This document shows positions 7,898 through 17,857 of a stretch of 64,000 bases of DNA, piece after piece. This DNA comes from a bacterium. Lineage in GTDB: Bacteria > Armatimonadota > Fimbriimonadia > Fimbriimonadales > Fimbriimonadaceae. The translations under genes were made by a program, and so were the position numbers. Within the stretch, counting starts at the first letter, position 1. Each line of letters starts with the position of its first letter. A model generated the notes under the pieces. It did no database searches. It saw only the letters and a program-made list of their open reading frames with translations, and had not been told where the DNA came from. Location: positions 558,001 to 622,000 of the forward strand of contig JAIXUN010000002.1 in the NCBI GenBank assembly GCA_027483535.1, read 5' to 3'.

Positions 7898-10756
7898 TTA
7901 CTCGTCGCCCGTCTTTCGACGTTTCTTTGCCGCTAGAAGAGCACCCGCGGTGCTGGATTCTGTTGGCTCGACAGTTGCCGTTGAGGACGGTTCGACCGCT
8001 GCTCCAAAGGACGAGGCGGGGGTCTCCACCGGCTTCTTTTCCGAGGTGATCGGCGTTGCCGACGGGGTTGCCCGTTGCGTCTGTTTGCTGCGAGACCGAT
8101 CTTTGGCAGCGGAGAGCGTTGCAATCGGTGCCGCAGTGGCCGCGACGGATTGCCCCTTCTTCTCTCGAATGTCCTGCCGAAGTTTGGCAAACAGTTCAGG
8201 GATGGGCACCGCGATTCGGCGAAGAGCGATATCGACTAGGAAGAGCCCGCACGCAATAGCGATCAGGATCGGCCAAAGCTCGGAGATCGACACCCCGGGG
8301 TTGTTCAGCGGTCTTGCCGCTTGCTTTGGTTCCTTCAGCTCTTCACCCTTCGTGACCTTGGCGACCTGCTCGAGCAAAGGTCGATTGGGGCGAGTCATGC
8401 GGTATTCGGGGGGATAGGGAACGCTGAAACCGGAGCTTTGAACCAAGCTCTTGCCGTCTGGAGCCTTTTCTGCCACCGTCACAATGTAAGACCCAAGTTT
8501 TTCCGCATCGAAACTGGCTTGATATTCGCCGGGCCCAACCTGATTAGGCGTCAATTCCACGCTCTCGCCATTAGGAAGCGCCACCCGCAGAGTCGCACCG
8601 GAAGCATCGATGGGGTTTCCAAGAGAATCGGCCGCGCGAACCGTTACCAAGCCTTTTCCTTGGTTCTGAGCGACCCTCACTTGGTAGGAGTTTCGCGTCA
8701 CCCGGCGGGAGATCGAGCGAACCGCTTGAGCCCAGAAATCAGAATATCCCGACCATCCGACCCATTCCGAAGCCCATCGCGGGTGGGAATCGGACATGAA
8801 AGCCAGGGTGGAAGCCAGTCCGGTTTGGCCCGTAACCAGTAGCACGTCGTCTTTCTGGGTCTTCAGAATGGTCCGGGTAAGCGGTCTTGCCTCAACCAAA
8901 CAGTACGCCAGAAGCGGAGGAGAGCCGGAAGCAACGTTCCCGGAGATGATCTCATCGTCCATCGTGATCTTCGGCAAGAAAGCTCCGTCTTCGATGGCGC
9001 TTCGGGCCATCATCGAGGTGTCCTGAGTGAAGATCGCGGGAAGCTTCGAAACGCGCTCCGCCAAGTAGAACCGACCCCCGCCAACGGCGGCTAATCGTTT
9101 TAGGTACTCCGTATCCTTGCCGCGCCCAATCGAGACGACGGATGTGGTGATCTTGTTGCCACGCATTCTGGCGGCGGTCACGTACGCGGTGTCCCAGTCG
9201 GTGGAGTCGCCCCCGTCGGCAAGAAGAATGAAGTGCCGGACTTTGCTTGGCTCCCCGTTCAGAACCTCTTCGGCTCGTTTGATCGTCGGGCGAATGTAGA
9301 TTCCACCGCCTGTCACATCCAGTTTCCGAGCGGCCGCGATGACCGCGCTCTTGTTGTCGAGCGACTGCATGGGAGCGACAAACTCAATCCCATCTGATGA
9401 GCCCGCTACGCCCACCCGGTCCATGGGGGCGAGCATCTTGATGGTCTCTTCGGCTGCTTTGGCGGCCATTCGAATCTTGGTGACCCCATCCTCGACCGCG
9501 CCCATCGAACCCGAAGCGTCGGCGATGATACACACCGAAACCGCCGCCATGGACTTGCGCTGCCGAATATTGAGATCCACCGGGAGCGCATCGGCAACCG
9601 GCGATCCGTACCACCCGCCCGGCAAGAACGAGTTTTCACCCCCCACCATCGCCAATCCAATGCCCGCATCCTTTGCCGCAGAGACCAGGAGGCGCATCTG
9701 CTGGGGCGTGAAGCTCATTGCATTGACGTCGTTCAGAACCACCGCCTCGTAAGACTGCAGCGATTCGGCACGGGTAGGAATTCCGGTGGGTCCGACCACA
9801 TCCGGGGCGATCGACTTCGCCTGAAGGGCCTTTGCAAGCGTGAGTTCGCTTGGATCTTGTTGGATCAACAAGACACGTGGCTTGCCATCAACGCGCACAA
9901 AGGTCGAACCAAGGTTGTTGCGAACGTCGGTGTCTTTCCCTGCTTCCAAAGAGGCTCGGTAACGGGCGAATCCGGCGCGCGAGAGTTTGTCGGAGAAGAC
10001 GAACGCATTCGAACCCTCGCGTAGGTTCACGGCTCGCCGTTGAACAACCACGCCGTCTCGTTCTAACTGAAGGATGCCCGCCATGGTCGAGTTGGAGTCG
10101 ACCAAAACGCGAACGTCGATGGGCTGACCTTCGCGAGCAGAATCGGGGGCTTCGATCCCCGCCACAAGGGCCTCGCCCTGCCCTGATTTCTCACCCAGAG
10201 AAACCGTGTCGATTTGGACCCCGTCTACGCTTGCCGCCTCGGCTGCCCCGAGCGCATCACCAGAAGTTTCGTTTCCGTCAGAGAGAAGAACGATCCGTTT
10301 GCCCTTGCCGGGTGGAAAAGTAGCCGAAGCGAGTCGCAACGCTCCCGCCAAATTGGAGGCAGACCCTTCGATCTTTGCCAGCAACCGAGGAAACTCTTTG
10401 CCTCCGCCCGGAAGCGTTTCGATGGCCGCCGAGCCGCCGAACGTAACCACTGCCGCCTCGTCCTCCAGGCTCATCGACTTCAGAGCATTCCGAACAAATT
10501 CCTCTTGTCGCTTTCGGTCCGACTCTTTGATAGAGTCCGAGCGATCCAAGACGAACACCGTGCAAAGGCCAACGTTCGGTTTCCGAATCTCCGTCCCGGC
10601 TAGCGAGAGCACCAAAAGCAAACCAACGAAAGCTCTCGCCCCGATCGCCAAGCGCTTTCTTGCCACCGTCATTCCGTGAAGGTGGCGCCATGAATACGCG
10701 AGCGCTCCGAACACGGGCAGCAATAAAAGGAGCATCCAGGGCTGGGTAAATCGCAT
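7898..10756 (-). CDS. Large membrane protein with two vWA domains and an amidotransferase-like segment
   Basis: The product is 952 residues. Two N-terminal helices (about 6-23 and 42-55) are followed by a first von Willebrand A domain with the metal site DRSDS at 71-75. A Gly/Asn-rich segment (VAMVGGEN-type, around 340-380) resembles the class I glutamine-amidotransferase fold seen in COG5426-like proteins. A second vWA domain has DASGS near 412. An Ig-like segment follows, then a last helix near 822-845 and a charged Ser/Thr/Pro tail inside the cell. It is the last gene of the MoxR/DUF58/BatA block, with 3 bases between it and the preceding gene. It is likely a membrane-anchored metal-dependent binding partner of the MoxR chaperone system; the client is unknown. 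Confidence 0.8.
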   Translation of the reverse strand: MRFTQPWMLLLLLPVFGALAYSWRHLHGMTVARKRLAIGARAFVGLLLVLSLAGTEIRKPNVGLCTVFVLDRSDSIKESDRKRQEEFVRNALKSMSLEDEAAVVTFGGSAAIETLPGGGKEFPRLLAKIEGSASNLAGALRLASATFPPGKGKRIVLLSDGNETSGDALGAAEAASVDGVQIDTVSLGEKSGQGEALVAGIEAPDSAREGQPIDVRVLVDSNSTMAGILQLERDGVVVQRRAVNLREGSNAFVFSDKLSRAGFARYRASLEAGKDTDVRNNLGSTFVRVDGKPRVLLIQQDPSELTLAKALQAKSIAPDVVGPTGIPTRAESLQSYEAVVLNDVNAMSFTPQQMRLLVSAAKDAGIGLAMVGGENSFLPGGWYGSPVADALPVDLNIRQRKSMAAVSVCIIADASGSMGAVEDGVTKIRMAAKAAEETIKMLAPMDRVGVAGSSDGIEFVAPMQSLDNKSAVIAAARKLDVTGGGIYIRPTIKRAEEVLNGEPSKVRHFILLADGGDSTDWDTAYVTAARMRGNKITTSVVSIGRGKDTEYLKRLAAVGGGRFYLAERVSKLPAIFTQDTSMMARSAIEDGAFLPKITMDDEIISGNVASGSPPLLAYCLVEARPLTRTILKTQKDDVLLVTGQTGLASTLAFMSDSHPRWASEWVGWSGYSDFWAQAVRSISRRVTRNSYQVRVAQNQGKGLVTVRAADSLGNPIDASGATLRVALPNGESVELTPNQVGPGEYQASFDAEKLGSYIVTVAEKAPDGKSLVQSSGFSVPYPPEYRMTRPNRPLLEQVAKVTKGEELKEPKQAARPLNNPGVSISELWPILIAIACGLFLVDIALRRIAVPIPELFAKLRQDIREKKGQSVAATAAPIATLSAAKDRSRSKQTQRATPSATPITSEKKPVETPASSFGAAVEPSSTATVEPTESSTAGALLAAKKRRKTGDE

Positions 10757-10759
10757 CCC

Positions 10760-12634
10760 TTAGCTCCTCCTCGCAAACATCCACCACTCCACCGCGAGTA
10801 ATAGGAGTAGGGCTAACAAGATGGGGCGATGCGCGTCAGAAAGCCGAAGCGGGCTTGCCGTTGCGGCGACCTGTCCGCTCCCGAGATTCACGTTCGACCT
10901 CGGTCGGATATTCGACTCGACCTCTGAATTCAGCGTGACCAAAACCTGCTTCTTGCTTCCCCCGATCGCGAGCGAGTACCCACCGATTCGTCGGTGATCG
11001 CGCAGGGTCACCGAACTGTTAACGGGGGTGATCACCTTCGCGCCAGGCACGGGTCCGGTCCATTCCTTCGGGAGTCCAAACCCTAGCCCCTTAGACTCGC
11101 CAGAGAAGGTCACCGCTTCATCGGTTGGAAATCCAAAGGGAATGTTTGGCCTCACGAAGAGACTGTCCTTGCCCGCTTCGCCCGCTAAGAAATCGAGGGA
11201 GTTGGCAATCAGAATCGGGAAGCCGACTTGAAGCGGGAAGTCGCTCTTGAGCAGGCCGAAGGGCAAACAGACTTCGCGCTGAGTGCCATCTTTGACCAGA
11301 ACGAGAGGTCCGGCACTGCTTTCGACAAGCTCCTTGGCACCTGCGCCCGGCGTGACCTTTGCAAGCGACTCGATGGCAACACCCGCAAAGTCGACCCCTC
11401 GAACCACCGGATGCTCCTGAGCGGATCGGTAGACGGGGCGCGGTTCGCTGCCCAAAATTCGCCCCGATCGAATAACCCCCTGGGTGCCAAAGACCAGGAC
11501 TCCCCGAGCACTCACCGACTCGGCGGCGATGTCGTCGAAGATCACAACGTCGTACTTCGACTCCGGATTCTTCGCCTCCGCCGGGAGTGAGGAAGTGCGA
11601 TCCAAGATCACGCGCGGGTCCAGCAAAAGCGCTCGTTCTAGGAATGGGTTCCCGTTCGAAACAAGCAGCACGTTCAGAGCCGCGTTCGGGTCTCCCGAGG
11701 TCGCCCCGAAGTTGTCCGCCGCAAGGGCGTCTTCCGCCTTGACCTCCGCGGTGAGCAACTTCGCGTTCGTTGGGAGCCGAGGAGTGAAGCCAACGGTTTT
11801 GCCACCCGCTACGCTCGTCTTCTGAGAATCGACCAGTTCGCCATCGGCATAGACGTTCACCGTTGCCGGAATCGCCGAGTCGCCATAGTTCCGCAGGCTC
11901 AAGTAAGCCTCATTCCCACGAGTGGTCTTTCCTGCCTGAAACGCCGTGATCGCGAGATTGTCCGCCCGCTTGCCAATGGCGCGGAACACGACTTTTGAGT
12001 TCCCCGCCGAAAAGTTCTCGACATCCGGAAAGCATCCGTCGGAGAGCAGGAGAATGCGCGCCCCCGCATCGTTTGATCCCTTTCCGAGGGAAGTCGCCAG
12101 GGCGGAGGCGAGGCGAAGGGCCTCTCCTACGTCCGATTCGCCATCGCTTGGCTTCACCGTTTCAAGGGCGAGCTTCGCTCGCGAAGGATCGTTGGTGAGT
12201 GGTGACACGACGCGCGGAATAGTCCCTGCTTCGATGATGGCAATGCGATCCCCTGGCTTGGCGGAGGCGATCGCCTCTGCCGCCACACGAAGACCTTCCT
12301 CGAACCTTGTCGAGCCTGATTCGCGGGTGTTCATGCTCGCCGAAACATCGATGACCAGCACCGTTGTTTCGCCGATCAACCCGTCCTGTGCGCACTGAGG
12401 TCGGGCGAGTAGCAGCACCAAGACCATCGCCGCGAGCATCTGAACGAACATCAGAGGATTAGGTCGAAGGCGTTGGAAGAGTGAGTTCGCACGAATCTCT
12501 TCCGGCTGAGCCTGCCACAAAAACGACGCGGGGATTCGGACGTCGCGTCGCCTCATTCGCAGCAGGTAAAGCACGAGGATCGCTCCCAAAACCGGGATCG
12601 CCCACAGAAGCCCCGCTGGATTCTGCAGACTCAC
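10760..12634 (-). CDS. BatA-like N-terminal helices plus vWA domain membrane protein
   Basis: The product is 624 residues. The N-terminus (MSLQNPAGLLWAIPVLGAIL) with helices near 8-26 and 60-79 matches the aerotolerance-regulator N-terminal domain of BatA-type proteins. A vWA domain follows with an intact MIDAS, DVSAS at 96-100, then an Ig-like region, an amidotransferase-like region, and a last helix at about 603-620 ending in a short basic tail. It overlaps the upstream DUF58 gene by four bases (ATGA). Bat proteins in Bacteroides and Leptospira affect stress tolerance. The role here is inferred to be envelope-linked binding under MoxR control. Confidence 0.85.
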   Translation of the reverse strand: MSLQNPAGLLWAIPVLGAILVLYLLRMRRRDVRIPASFLWQAQPEEIRANSLFQRLRPNPLMFVQMLAAMVLVLLLARPQCAQDGLIGETTVLVIDVSASMNTRESGSTRFEEGLRVAAEAIASAKPGDRIAIIEAGTIPRVVSPLTNDPSRAKLALETVKPSDGESDVGEALRLASALATSLGKGSNDAGARILLLSDGCFPDVENFSAGNSKVVFRAIGKRADNLAITAFQAGKTTRGNEAYLSLRNYGDSAIPATVNVYADGELVDSQKTSVAGGKTVGFTPRLPTNAKLLTAEVKAEDALAADNFGATSGDPNAALNVLLVSNGNPFLERALLLDPRVILDRTSSLPAEAKNPESKYDVVIFDDIAAESVSARGVLVFGTQGVIRSGRILGSEPRPVYRSAQEHPVVRGVDFAGVAIESLAKVTPGAGAKELVESSAGPLVLVKDGTQREVCLPFGLLKSDFPLQVGFPILIANSLDFLAGEAGKDSLFVRPNIPFGFPTDEAVTFSGESKGLGFGLPKEWTGPVPGAKVITPVNSSVTLRDHRRIGGYSLAIGGSKKQVLVTLNSEVESNIRPRSNVNLGSGQVAATASPLRLSDAHRPILLALLLLLAVEWWMFARRS

Positions 12635-13515
12635 TGGAACCAGCCCCCTTTTGCCAATTCTCGGGCGAGAAACTCTCCCGGATTCTCCTCGGCCAGAAAC
12701 AGCCCGTACCGACCCCGTAGCCGAATGAGCGCCGATTCGAGGGCGCGATTGTGCTCGTCTAAAGCCTGCTTATAGGCGTCTAACGTCCCGCGATTGGCGG
12801 TGATCTCCACCGCGGTCCCAGCTTCGGCATCCAGAAGCCGAAGGTCGCCTTCCAGATCTGGGTTCAGCTCGCCAGAGGTCAAAACTTGAACCATCGCGGG
12901 CTCAAATCCTCGTGAGCCAAGAAGGTTCAACGCGTTCGGTAGCTCCGGGTCGAGTCCGTCGCTGATAACGATCGCGAGCCCCGGCCTTGCCGAAGAGTGC
13001 ACCAGCCGGCGAATCGCCTCGCTCGGCGAGGACCCACCCACCGAACCTCCTTCTATGACACGGTCAAGGGCGTGACTCAGCCTAACGGTTGCGGCTCGAC
13101 CTCGCATCGCGGGCAAGGGAGCCATCTTGGGCCCGATGGGGAGAAGATGAACCGCGTCGCCGCCTGCCAGACCGATGAGACCCATCGCCAAGCCCATCGA
13201 GCCGGCGACTCTCAGCTTTGTCGGCTCGCCGAAGTCCATGCTCGGGGAAAGGTCGACCAAGAGGTAGACGTGAAGGTCCTCTTCGTCCTGATAAGTGCGA
13301 ATGACGGGCGTATCCAGGCGTGCAAAAACGTTCCAGTCCAGGTGGCGCAGGTCGTCTCCGTCCGAGTAATTCCGGTAGTCGGCGAACTCAATAGAGATGC
13401 CCTTTTTCTTGCTCAGTCGCTCGCCACGCTGCGCTCCGCGATACATCCGAGAGGTGCGAAAACGAAACCCCTCGATCAGTCGCAAAGACCGCGAATCCAG
13501 CAGCGAAGTGAGCAT
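12631..13515 (-). CDS. DUF58 domain protein (vWA-like, MoxR partner)
   Basis: The product is 294 residues and soluble. It has the DUF58 hallmark RNYSDGDDLRHLDW at about 48-61, followed by RTYQDEEDLHVYLLVDLSPS, where DLSPS (88-92) is the metal-binding MIDAS-like site. The family nearly always sits beside moxR, as here (31 bases from the MoxR gene). It may bridge the AAA+ ATPase and the membrane vWA proteins. Its stop overlaps the start of the BatA-like gene, so the two are coupled. No transmembrane segment is seen, unlike longer DUF58 proteins that start with two helices. Confidence 0.9.
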   Translation of the reverse strand: MLTSLLDSRSLRLIEGFRFRTSRMYRGAQRGERLSKKKGISIEFADYRNYSDGDDLRHLDWNVFARLDTPVIRTYQDEEDLHVYLLVDLSPSMDFGEPTKLRVAGSMGLAMGLIGLAGGDAVHLLPIGPKMAPLPAMRGRAATVRLSHALDRVIEGGSVGGSSPSEAIRRLVHSSARPGLAIVISDGLDPELPNALNLLGSRGFEPAMVQVLTSGELNPDLEGDLRLLDAEAGTAVEITANRGTLDAYKQALDEHNRALESALIRLRGRYGLFLAEENPGEFLARELAKGGWFQ

Positions 13516-13545
13516 AAACAGACCCCTTGTATCGCTTGCGAGACG

Positions 13546-14535
13546 TTAAACACGAACCGGGTCTCGATCGCCCGCTTTCACGTGTTGAATCAGATCGTCC
13601 AAGATTCGATCCGCCGTAATCGCATCCGCTTCCGCTTCGAAGTTGAGCAGAATTCGGTGCCGAAGCACGGGTTTGGCGACCTCGATGAGGTCTTCGCGGG
13701 AAACATTGAATCGCTCGGAGAGGAGGGCGCGAACCTTCGCCGCCATCACCATCGACTGCGCGCCTCGAGGCGAAGCTCCGTACCGAATGTAGCGCTTCAC
13801 TAGCGGAGAGGCTTCCGGAGAGTCGGGGTGAGTTCCAACCACCATCGAAAGCCCAAACTCCAACACGTTCGGAGCCAGCACAACCTCCTTGGCGATATCC
13901 CGCATCCGAATCACGTCGGCTTGAGAGGCAACCGCTTTCACCGATTCGGTCTGGCTGCCCGTGGTTCGTGCAATGACCTCCGCAAGGTCTTCCTTGGTCG
14001 GATAGGGAACCAATACTTTCACGAAGAATCGGTCCAACTGAGCTTCGGGCAGGGGATAAGTGCCTTCCTGCTCCACCGGGTTCTGCGTCGCCATCACGAG
14101 GAAGGGCTCGACCAAGGTGTGCTTCTTTCCTCCAACGGTGACGGATCGCTCTTGCATGGCCTCAAGCAGTGCCGACTGCGTTTTTGGCGTCGCCCGGTTG
14201 ATCTCGTCGGCCAGAACGATATTCGCAAAGATCGGACCCCTTCGAAACTCAAAAGTTCGATGCTCGGTCAGAACGTTGGTGCCTGTCACGTCGGCAGGCA
14301 TCATGTCGGGCGTGAACTGAATCCGACTGAAATCAAGCGAGAGCGCCTCCGCAAGTGAGCGGACGAGCAGGGTCTTCCCGAGTCCGGGCATACCTTCTAG
14401 CAAGACGTGCCCGTTGCAGGCGAGTCCCATCAGGGTGAGGTCCACAACCTCTTCCTGACCAACAATCACCTTCCGAACTTCGGAGCGAATGGACTCAAAC
14501 GTTTGACGAAACCAGGTGGCGTGTTCGGCGGACAT
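13546..14535 (-). CDS. MoxR family AAA+ ATPase
   Basis: The product is 329 residues, the standard size. Walker A is GMPGLGKT at 48-55, Walker B is NIVLADEINR with D110 and E111, and the sensor region ATQNPVEQEGTYPLPEAQLD lies near 150. These are diagnostic of MoxR ATPases, which act as chaperones that insert metal cofactors or remodel vWA-domain partners. Three vWA/DUF58 genes directly downstream are the natural partners. The gene follows the coiled-coil membrane protein gene at 43 bases. Confidence 0.95.
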   Translation of the reverse strand: MSAEHATWFRQTFESIRSEVRKVIVGQEEVVDLTLMGLACNGHVLLEGMPGLGKTLLVRSLAEALSLDFSRIQFTPDMMPADVTGTNVLTEHRTFEFRRGPIFANIVLADEINRATPKTQSALLEAMQERSVTVGGKKHTLVEPFLVMATQNPVEQEGTYPLPEAQLDRFFVKVLVPYPTKEDLAEVIARTTGSQTESVKAVASQADVIRMRDIAKEVVLAPNVLEFGLSMVVGTHPDSPEASPLVKRYIRYGASPRGAQSMVMAAKVRALLSERFNVSREDLIEVAKPVLRHRILLNFEAEADAITADRILDDLIQHVKAGDRDPVRV

Positions 14536-14578
14536 AGCGATAGTTGGTCGGAAGGCGGTTGGTAGAGGAGAAAGGCGA

Positions 14579-16294
14579 TTACTTGCCCAGAGAGTCGAAA
14601 TACTTCTTCACGCGGGCTTGGTGCTCTTTAGGAATCTGAGACTTGCGAACGGCGGATTCGGCCTTTTCCTTGTACTTGGGCAGAACCTTTCGGTAGGGAA
14701 CCGAACTCATGGTGCCCAGGGTGGTCGGCGCCTTGATCTCGATGTAAGTCTCTTGTCCCATCCGGGCGTCGTCTCGCTCGGTGGCGACAAACTCGGCCTG
14801 ACCCTTGCCCTTGGTTTCCACGGGTTTATCTAGCTTGTTCACCCGTCCAGTGTCGAGCAACATCGTATCGTTATCCGGCCCGGGCCCAGGACCTCCCGGA
14901 AGCAATCCTAGCCCAGGAAGCATGCAAACTCCGTTGCAGTTTCCAAGCTTTTTGGCTTTCTTAATCGCCTCTAAGAGCTGCTTCAGATACTCCTTGCGGG
15001 CATCTTCATCCTTCATCTTTTCAAGAAACTCTTCGAGCTTCTTTTTGATCTCATCCAACTGTTCTTTGGTGAGTTCCGGTCGATTCCCTTTCTTGGCCTG
15101 GCTGGCCTCCCGTTGAAGTTTCGAGGCAAGTTCTCGGATCTCCTTCATCATGGGATCGTTGCGAAGCTTGTCCAAGATTTCTCGCTGCTCGGCGGTTAGT
15201 TCAAGCCCTTTGAGCCCCTGCTTAGCGATCTCGGCCTTTTTGAGCTGCTCGGCTAGCTCCTTGCTCAGAGCTTCCTTCTCCTTTTCGAGTGCCTTGCGCT
15301 GTTCGTCGGTGAGATTGCGATTCTGGAGTTTCTTGTTGAGCTCAGAGAGGGCGCTGTTCAGCGCGGTTGCCTTTTGCTCCGCCGAGCGCAGTTCTGATTC
15401 CAACTGATCTTTCATGGCCTGGCGCTCAGCCGCAGAAAGAGAGGCATTTTGCAACTGCTCTTGAGAAAGGGATTCTTTCCCAAGCTGCTTATCTAGCTCC
15501 TGCTTCTGCCACTGCTCCAGAGCCGACTCCGCCTTGGCGAGTTCTTTCTCCAGGTTCTCTGTCTGCAGGCTCTTGAGCTCGTTTGCCTTCTTGAGAATCT
15601 CGTTCGCCTTTTGCAGCATCTCTTCTTTGCTCAGTCGAGACTTTTCAAGATCCTTTTGAAGCTTCTGAAGCTCTTTGCTCAGCGCCTTCAATTCTGGATC
15701 GTCTTGATTCTCTTCCGGCTCGTCCAGATTCTCCTTTCGGAGTCGCTCCAGAGTCTTCGCCTTCTCCGCAATCGTCTCCCGAGCCGCTCGCTCGGACGGA
15801 GAGAGCAAGAGACCCGCGTTGCCCGCGAGGAACAGGGCAGATGCCGCAACGGCTGTGACAAGGCCAGAAGAGTGGGCTCTTCCGAACTTCGCCGGATACA
15901 ACCGCCTGGGGTCGAGTGCCTTAGCGCGAGTCCCCGCATCGGTTCGAACCGCTTCCTCAAACTCCCCGGCAGCTGAGCCCTCCGTAGAGAACTGCGCCGT
16001 GACCAATCGATCCTCAAGACCTGCCCGACGATCGATACTGCGCGCGAGTCCTTCCGAAGAAATGCGTCGAGCAGCACCGATCACGGCGCCAAGAATGGCA
16101 CCCGATCCGAGCGTGAGAGCCAACGTTACCGGCTCCATTTCGATCACGCGAAGACGATCGAGAACAACACCGAGCGAAGCAACCACGCCGCCTGCGCACA
16201 ATCCCCAACCCAAACCTTGCCAGGCATAAACGGTTCTAATCCGTTTTGAAAACGGCTTAAGGTCAAGGTCCAAATTATTCTGTTCTTCGGTCAT
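14579..16294 (-). CDS. Membrane-anchored long coiled-coil protein
   Basis: The product is 571 residues. Two or three hydrophobic segments lie in the first 170 residues (WQGLGWGLCAGGVVASLGVV, then LALTLGSGAILGAVIG, then LVTAVAASALFLAGNAGLLL). A roughly 250-residue run of Lys, Glu, Leu and Gln heptads follows (about 185-430), for example LSKELQKLQKDLEKSRLSKE. A Pro/Gly linker (LLPGGPGPGPDND) and a C-terminal basic domain complete it. I know no named family, although similar DUF4175-like proteins occur in such operons. It overlaps the upstream permease by four bases, so it probably works with the exporter or the MoxR system as a structural or sensing element. Confidence 0.75.
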   Translation of the reverse strand: MTEEQNNLDLDLKPFSKRIRTVYAWQGLGWGLCAGGVVASLGVVLDRLRVIEMEPVTLALTLGSGAILGAVIGAARRISSEGLARSIDRRAGLEDRLVTAQFSTEGSAAGEFEEAVRTDAGTRAKALDPRRLYPAKFGRAHSSGLVTAVAASALFLAGNAGLLLSPSERAARETIAEKAKTLERLRKENLDEPEENQDDPELKALSKELQKLQKDLEKSRLSKEEMLQKANEILKKANELKSLQTENLEKELAKAESALEQWQKQELDKQLGKESLSQEQLQNASLSAAERQAMKDQLESELRSAEQKATALNSALSELNKKLQNRNLTDEQRKALEKEKEALSKELAEQLKKAEIAKQGLKGLELTAEQREILDKLRNDPMMKEIRELASKLQREASQAKKGNRPELTKEQLDEIKKKLEEFLEKMKDEDARKEYLKQLLEAIKKAKKLGNCNGVCMLPGLGLLPGGPGPGPDNDTMLLDTGRVNKLDKPVETKGKGQAEFVATERDDARMGQETYIEIKAPTTLGTMSSVPYRKVLPKYKEKAESAVRKSQIPKEHQARVKKYFDSLGK

Positions 16295-17856
16295 GCGCGC
16301 TCATCCTCAACATACAAACGAAATCGGGGTTGTTGTAAGTTCGCTTTTAATCGTTTTTCGCCGAAGAATGCCAGCCAGGCACCCCCGACCGCAAACACCC
16401 CGCCCCAAAAGAATCCGATCGGGAGTTGCTCGTCCGGACCAAAAATACTTCGGAAGGGGTAGAGCATCCACGAAACCGCTGCGGGTTCAGAGAAGCTCTG
16501 ACCATCCACTGTGGAAAGAAGAAGCGCGGGGAGAGCAACCAGCCCAATCGCCACGATGGTCGAGAGCAGCTTCGCCGATCGAATGGTCGTCAATCCTGCC
16601 GAGACCGCCCGACCGTAACCCCACAAAAAGATAGCGAAGCCAAAGGTCAAGACCAGATTCGGCAGAGTCGATTCCACATCGGAGACGCTGAGAGAGAAAA
16701 GCTTCGGGAAGAGAAGAACGCTCACCATCGCCGCGCCAAGAAGGGCAATCAAGAAGGGAAGTGCCCCTGCGGGTGTTCCCGACAGCAACTCCTTAGGTCG
16801 AAACCATCCGTTCGGGCGTCTCTTTCGAACCTCATCGAAGCCGAACGCGGTGATGGTCGGGACGGCCATTGCCACGATCAGGCATCCCAAGAACCCAAAG
16901 AAGTGGCTGAGAACTTTTCCGCTTGGAGAAGGGGTGAGCCACAACAATCCGGGGAGCAGGAAGGAATAGAACAGAGCCGCAATTCTCAGGGCGCGCACCG
17001 TTTTTGTCGCAAGACCCGAAAGCAGCGATTCGGCCCCCAGAAGCAGCATGTGAACGATCATCAACGCCACGACCGTAAACGGAATCCAGTTCTGGACCTG
17101 CACTCCCCAAAGAGATGAAGAGGAAGTCGCGACCTGAAAAATGGTGAAAGGCGAAAAGAGGGTTCCGAAGGCAACGTCACGAGTACCCCTCAATCCGAAG
17201 AAAATTGAAGTGCCACCGAAAGCCGATGCAAAGATCGTCAGCAGTATCGCGACCAGTAACGAAAGTGACAAAGCTCCCGTCGGCTTGGTGGCGAGGGTCG
17301 AACATACGACGCCCACTGCCGCGAAAATGAGGCCGTGCATCGAGAGAATCCAAAGTCCGGTGAACGCTTCGCCCCAGGTTGCACCACCCAACATGATGCA
17401 CGTGGCTAAGACCGGAGCCGCGAGCACCAGGACCAGCAGAATGAATCGATAGATTCCGATGAGCTTTCCAACCAGGAAGTACCGAGGATGCACCGGGGCG
17501 GAAAAAACCAGCTCGAGCGATCGACGTTGCTTCTCCATCACCACGGCAAAGCTGCCGAGCGAGGTTGCGATAGTGATGACCGCAAAAACGAGTGTGCCGG
17601 TGATGGTGCCGTAAAAACTCTGAAGTCTGCTTTGAGCTTCGACCAGGTTTACGGTCGAACGGGCAAGACCGCTATCGTAGCTGATCACGGCAAAGAGCGA
17701 GAGGATGCCGAGATACACCGTGAACAGGACCACGGCTCGATTCCCGCGTAGCTGAATCCGGAAGTCCCGCCGCGCGGTGGCGTTGTTGAACAGTTGATCG
17801 AACAGCGTGCGCATCGATCCCCAAACGTCCAGTCCAGCCCGCGACTTCGTTGCCAC
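16291..17856 (-). CDS. ABC-2 type multi-spanning permease
   Basis: The product is 521 residues with about 12 hydrophobic segments. The N-terminal portion, including NATARRDFRIQLRGNR, the first helix, a cytosolic VVMEKQRRSLELVFSAPVHP loop and the next helices, follows the ABC-2 (NatB/YhgE-like) permease pattern; the loop sequence E..R....L..aP.... is typical. The start may be internal at residue 15 (17814, MRTLFDQLF). It lies one base after the ATPase gene and overlaps the coiled-coil gene by four bases. Together with 18788-19726 it likely forms the exporter's membrane part. The substrate is unknown. Confidence 0.82.
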   Translation of the reverse strand: MATKSRAGLDVWGSMRTLFDQLFNNATARRDFRIQLRGNRAVVLFTVYLGILSLFAVISYDSGLARSTVNLVEAQSRLQSFYGTITGTLVFAVITIATSLGSFAVVMEKQRRSLELVFSAPVHPRYFLVGKLIGIYRFILLVLVLAAPVLATCIMLGGATWGEAFTGLWILSMHGLIFAAVGVVCSTLATKPTGALSLSLLVAILLTIFASAFGGTSIFFGLRGTRDVAFGTLFSPFTIFQVATSSSSLWGVQVQNWIPFTVVALMIVHMLLLGAESLLSGLATKTVRALRIAALFYSFLLPGLLWLTPSPSGKVLSHFFGFLGCLIVAMAVPTITAFGFDEVRKRRPNGWFRPKELLSGTPAGALPFLIALLGAAMVSVLLFPKLFSLSVSDVESTLPNLVLTFGFAIFLWGYGRAVSAGLTTIRSAKLLSTIVAIGLVALPALLLSTVDGQSFSEPAAVSWMLYPFRSIFGPDEQLPIGFFWGGVFAVGGAWLAFFGEKRLKANLQQPRFRLYVEDERA

Positions 17857-17857
17857 C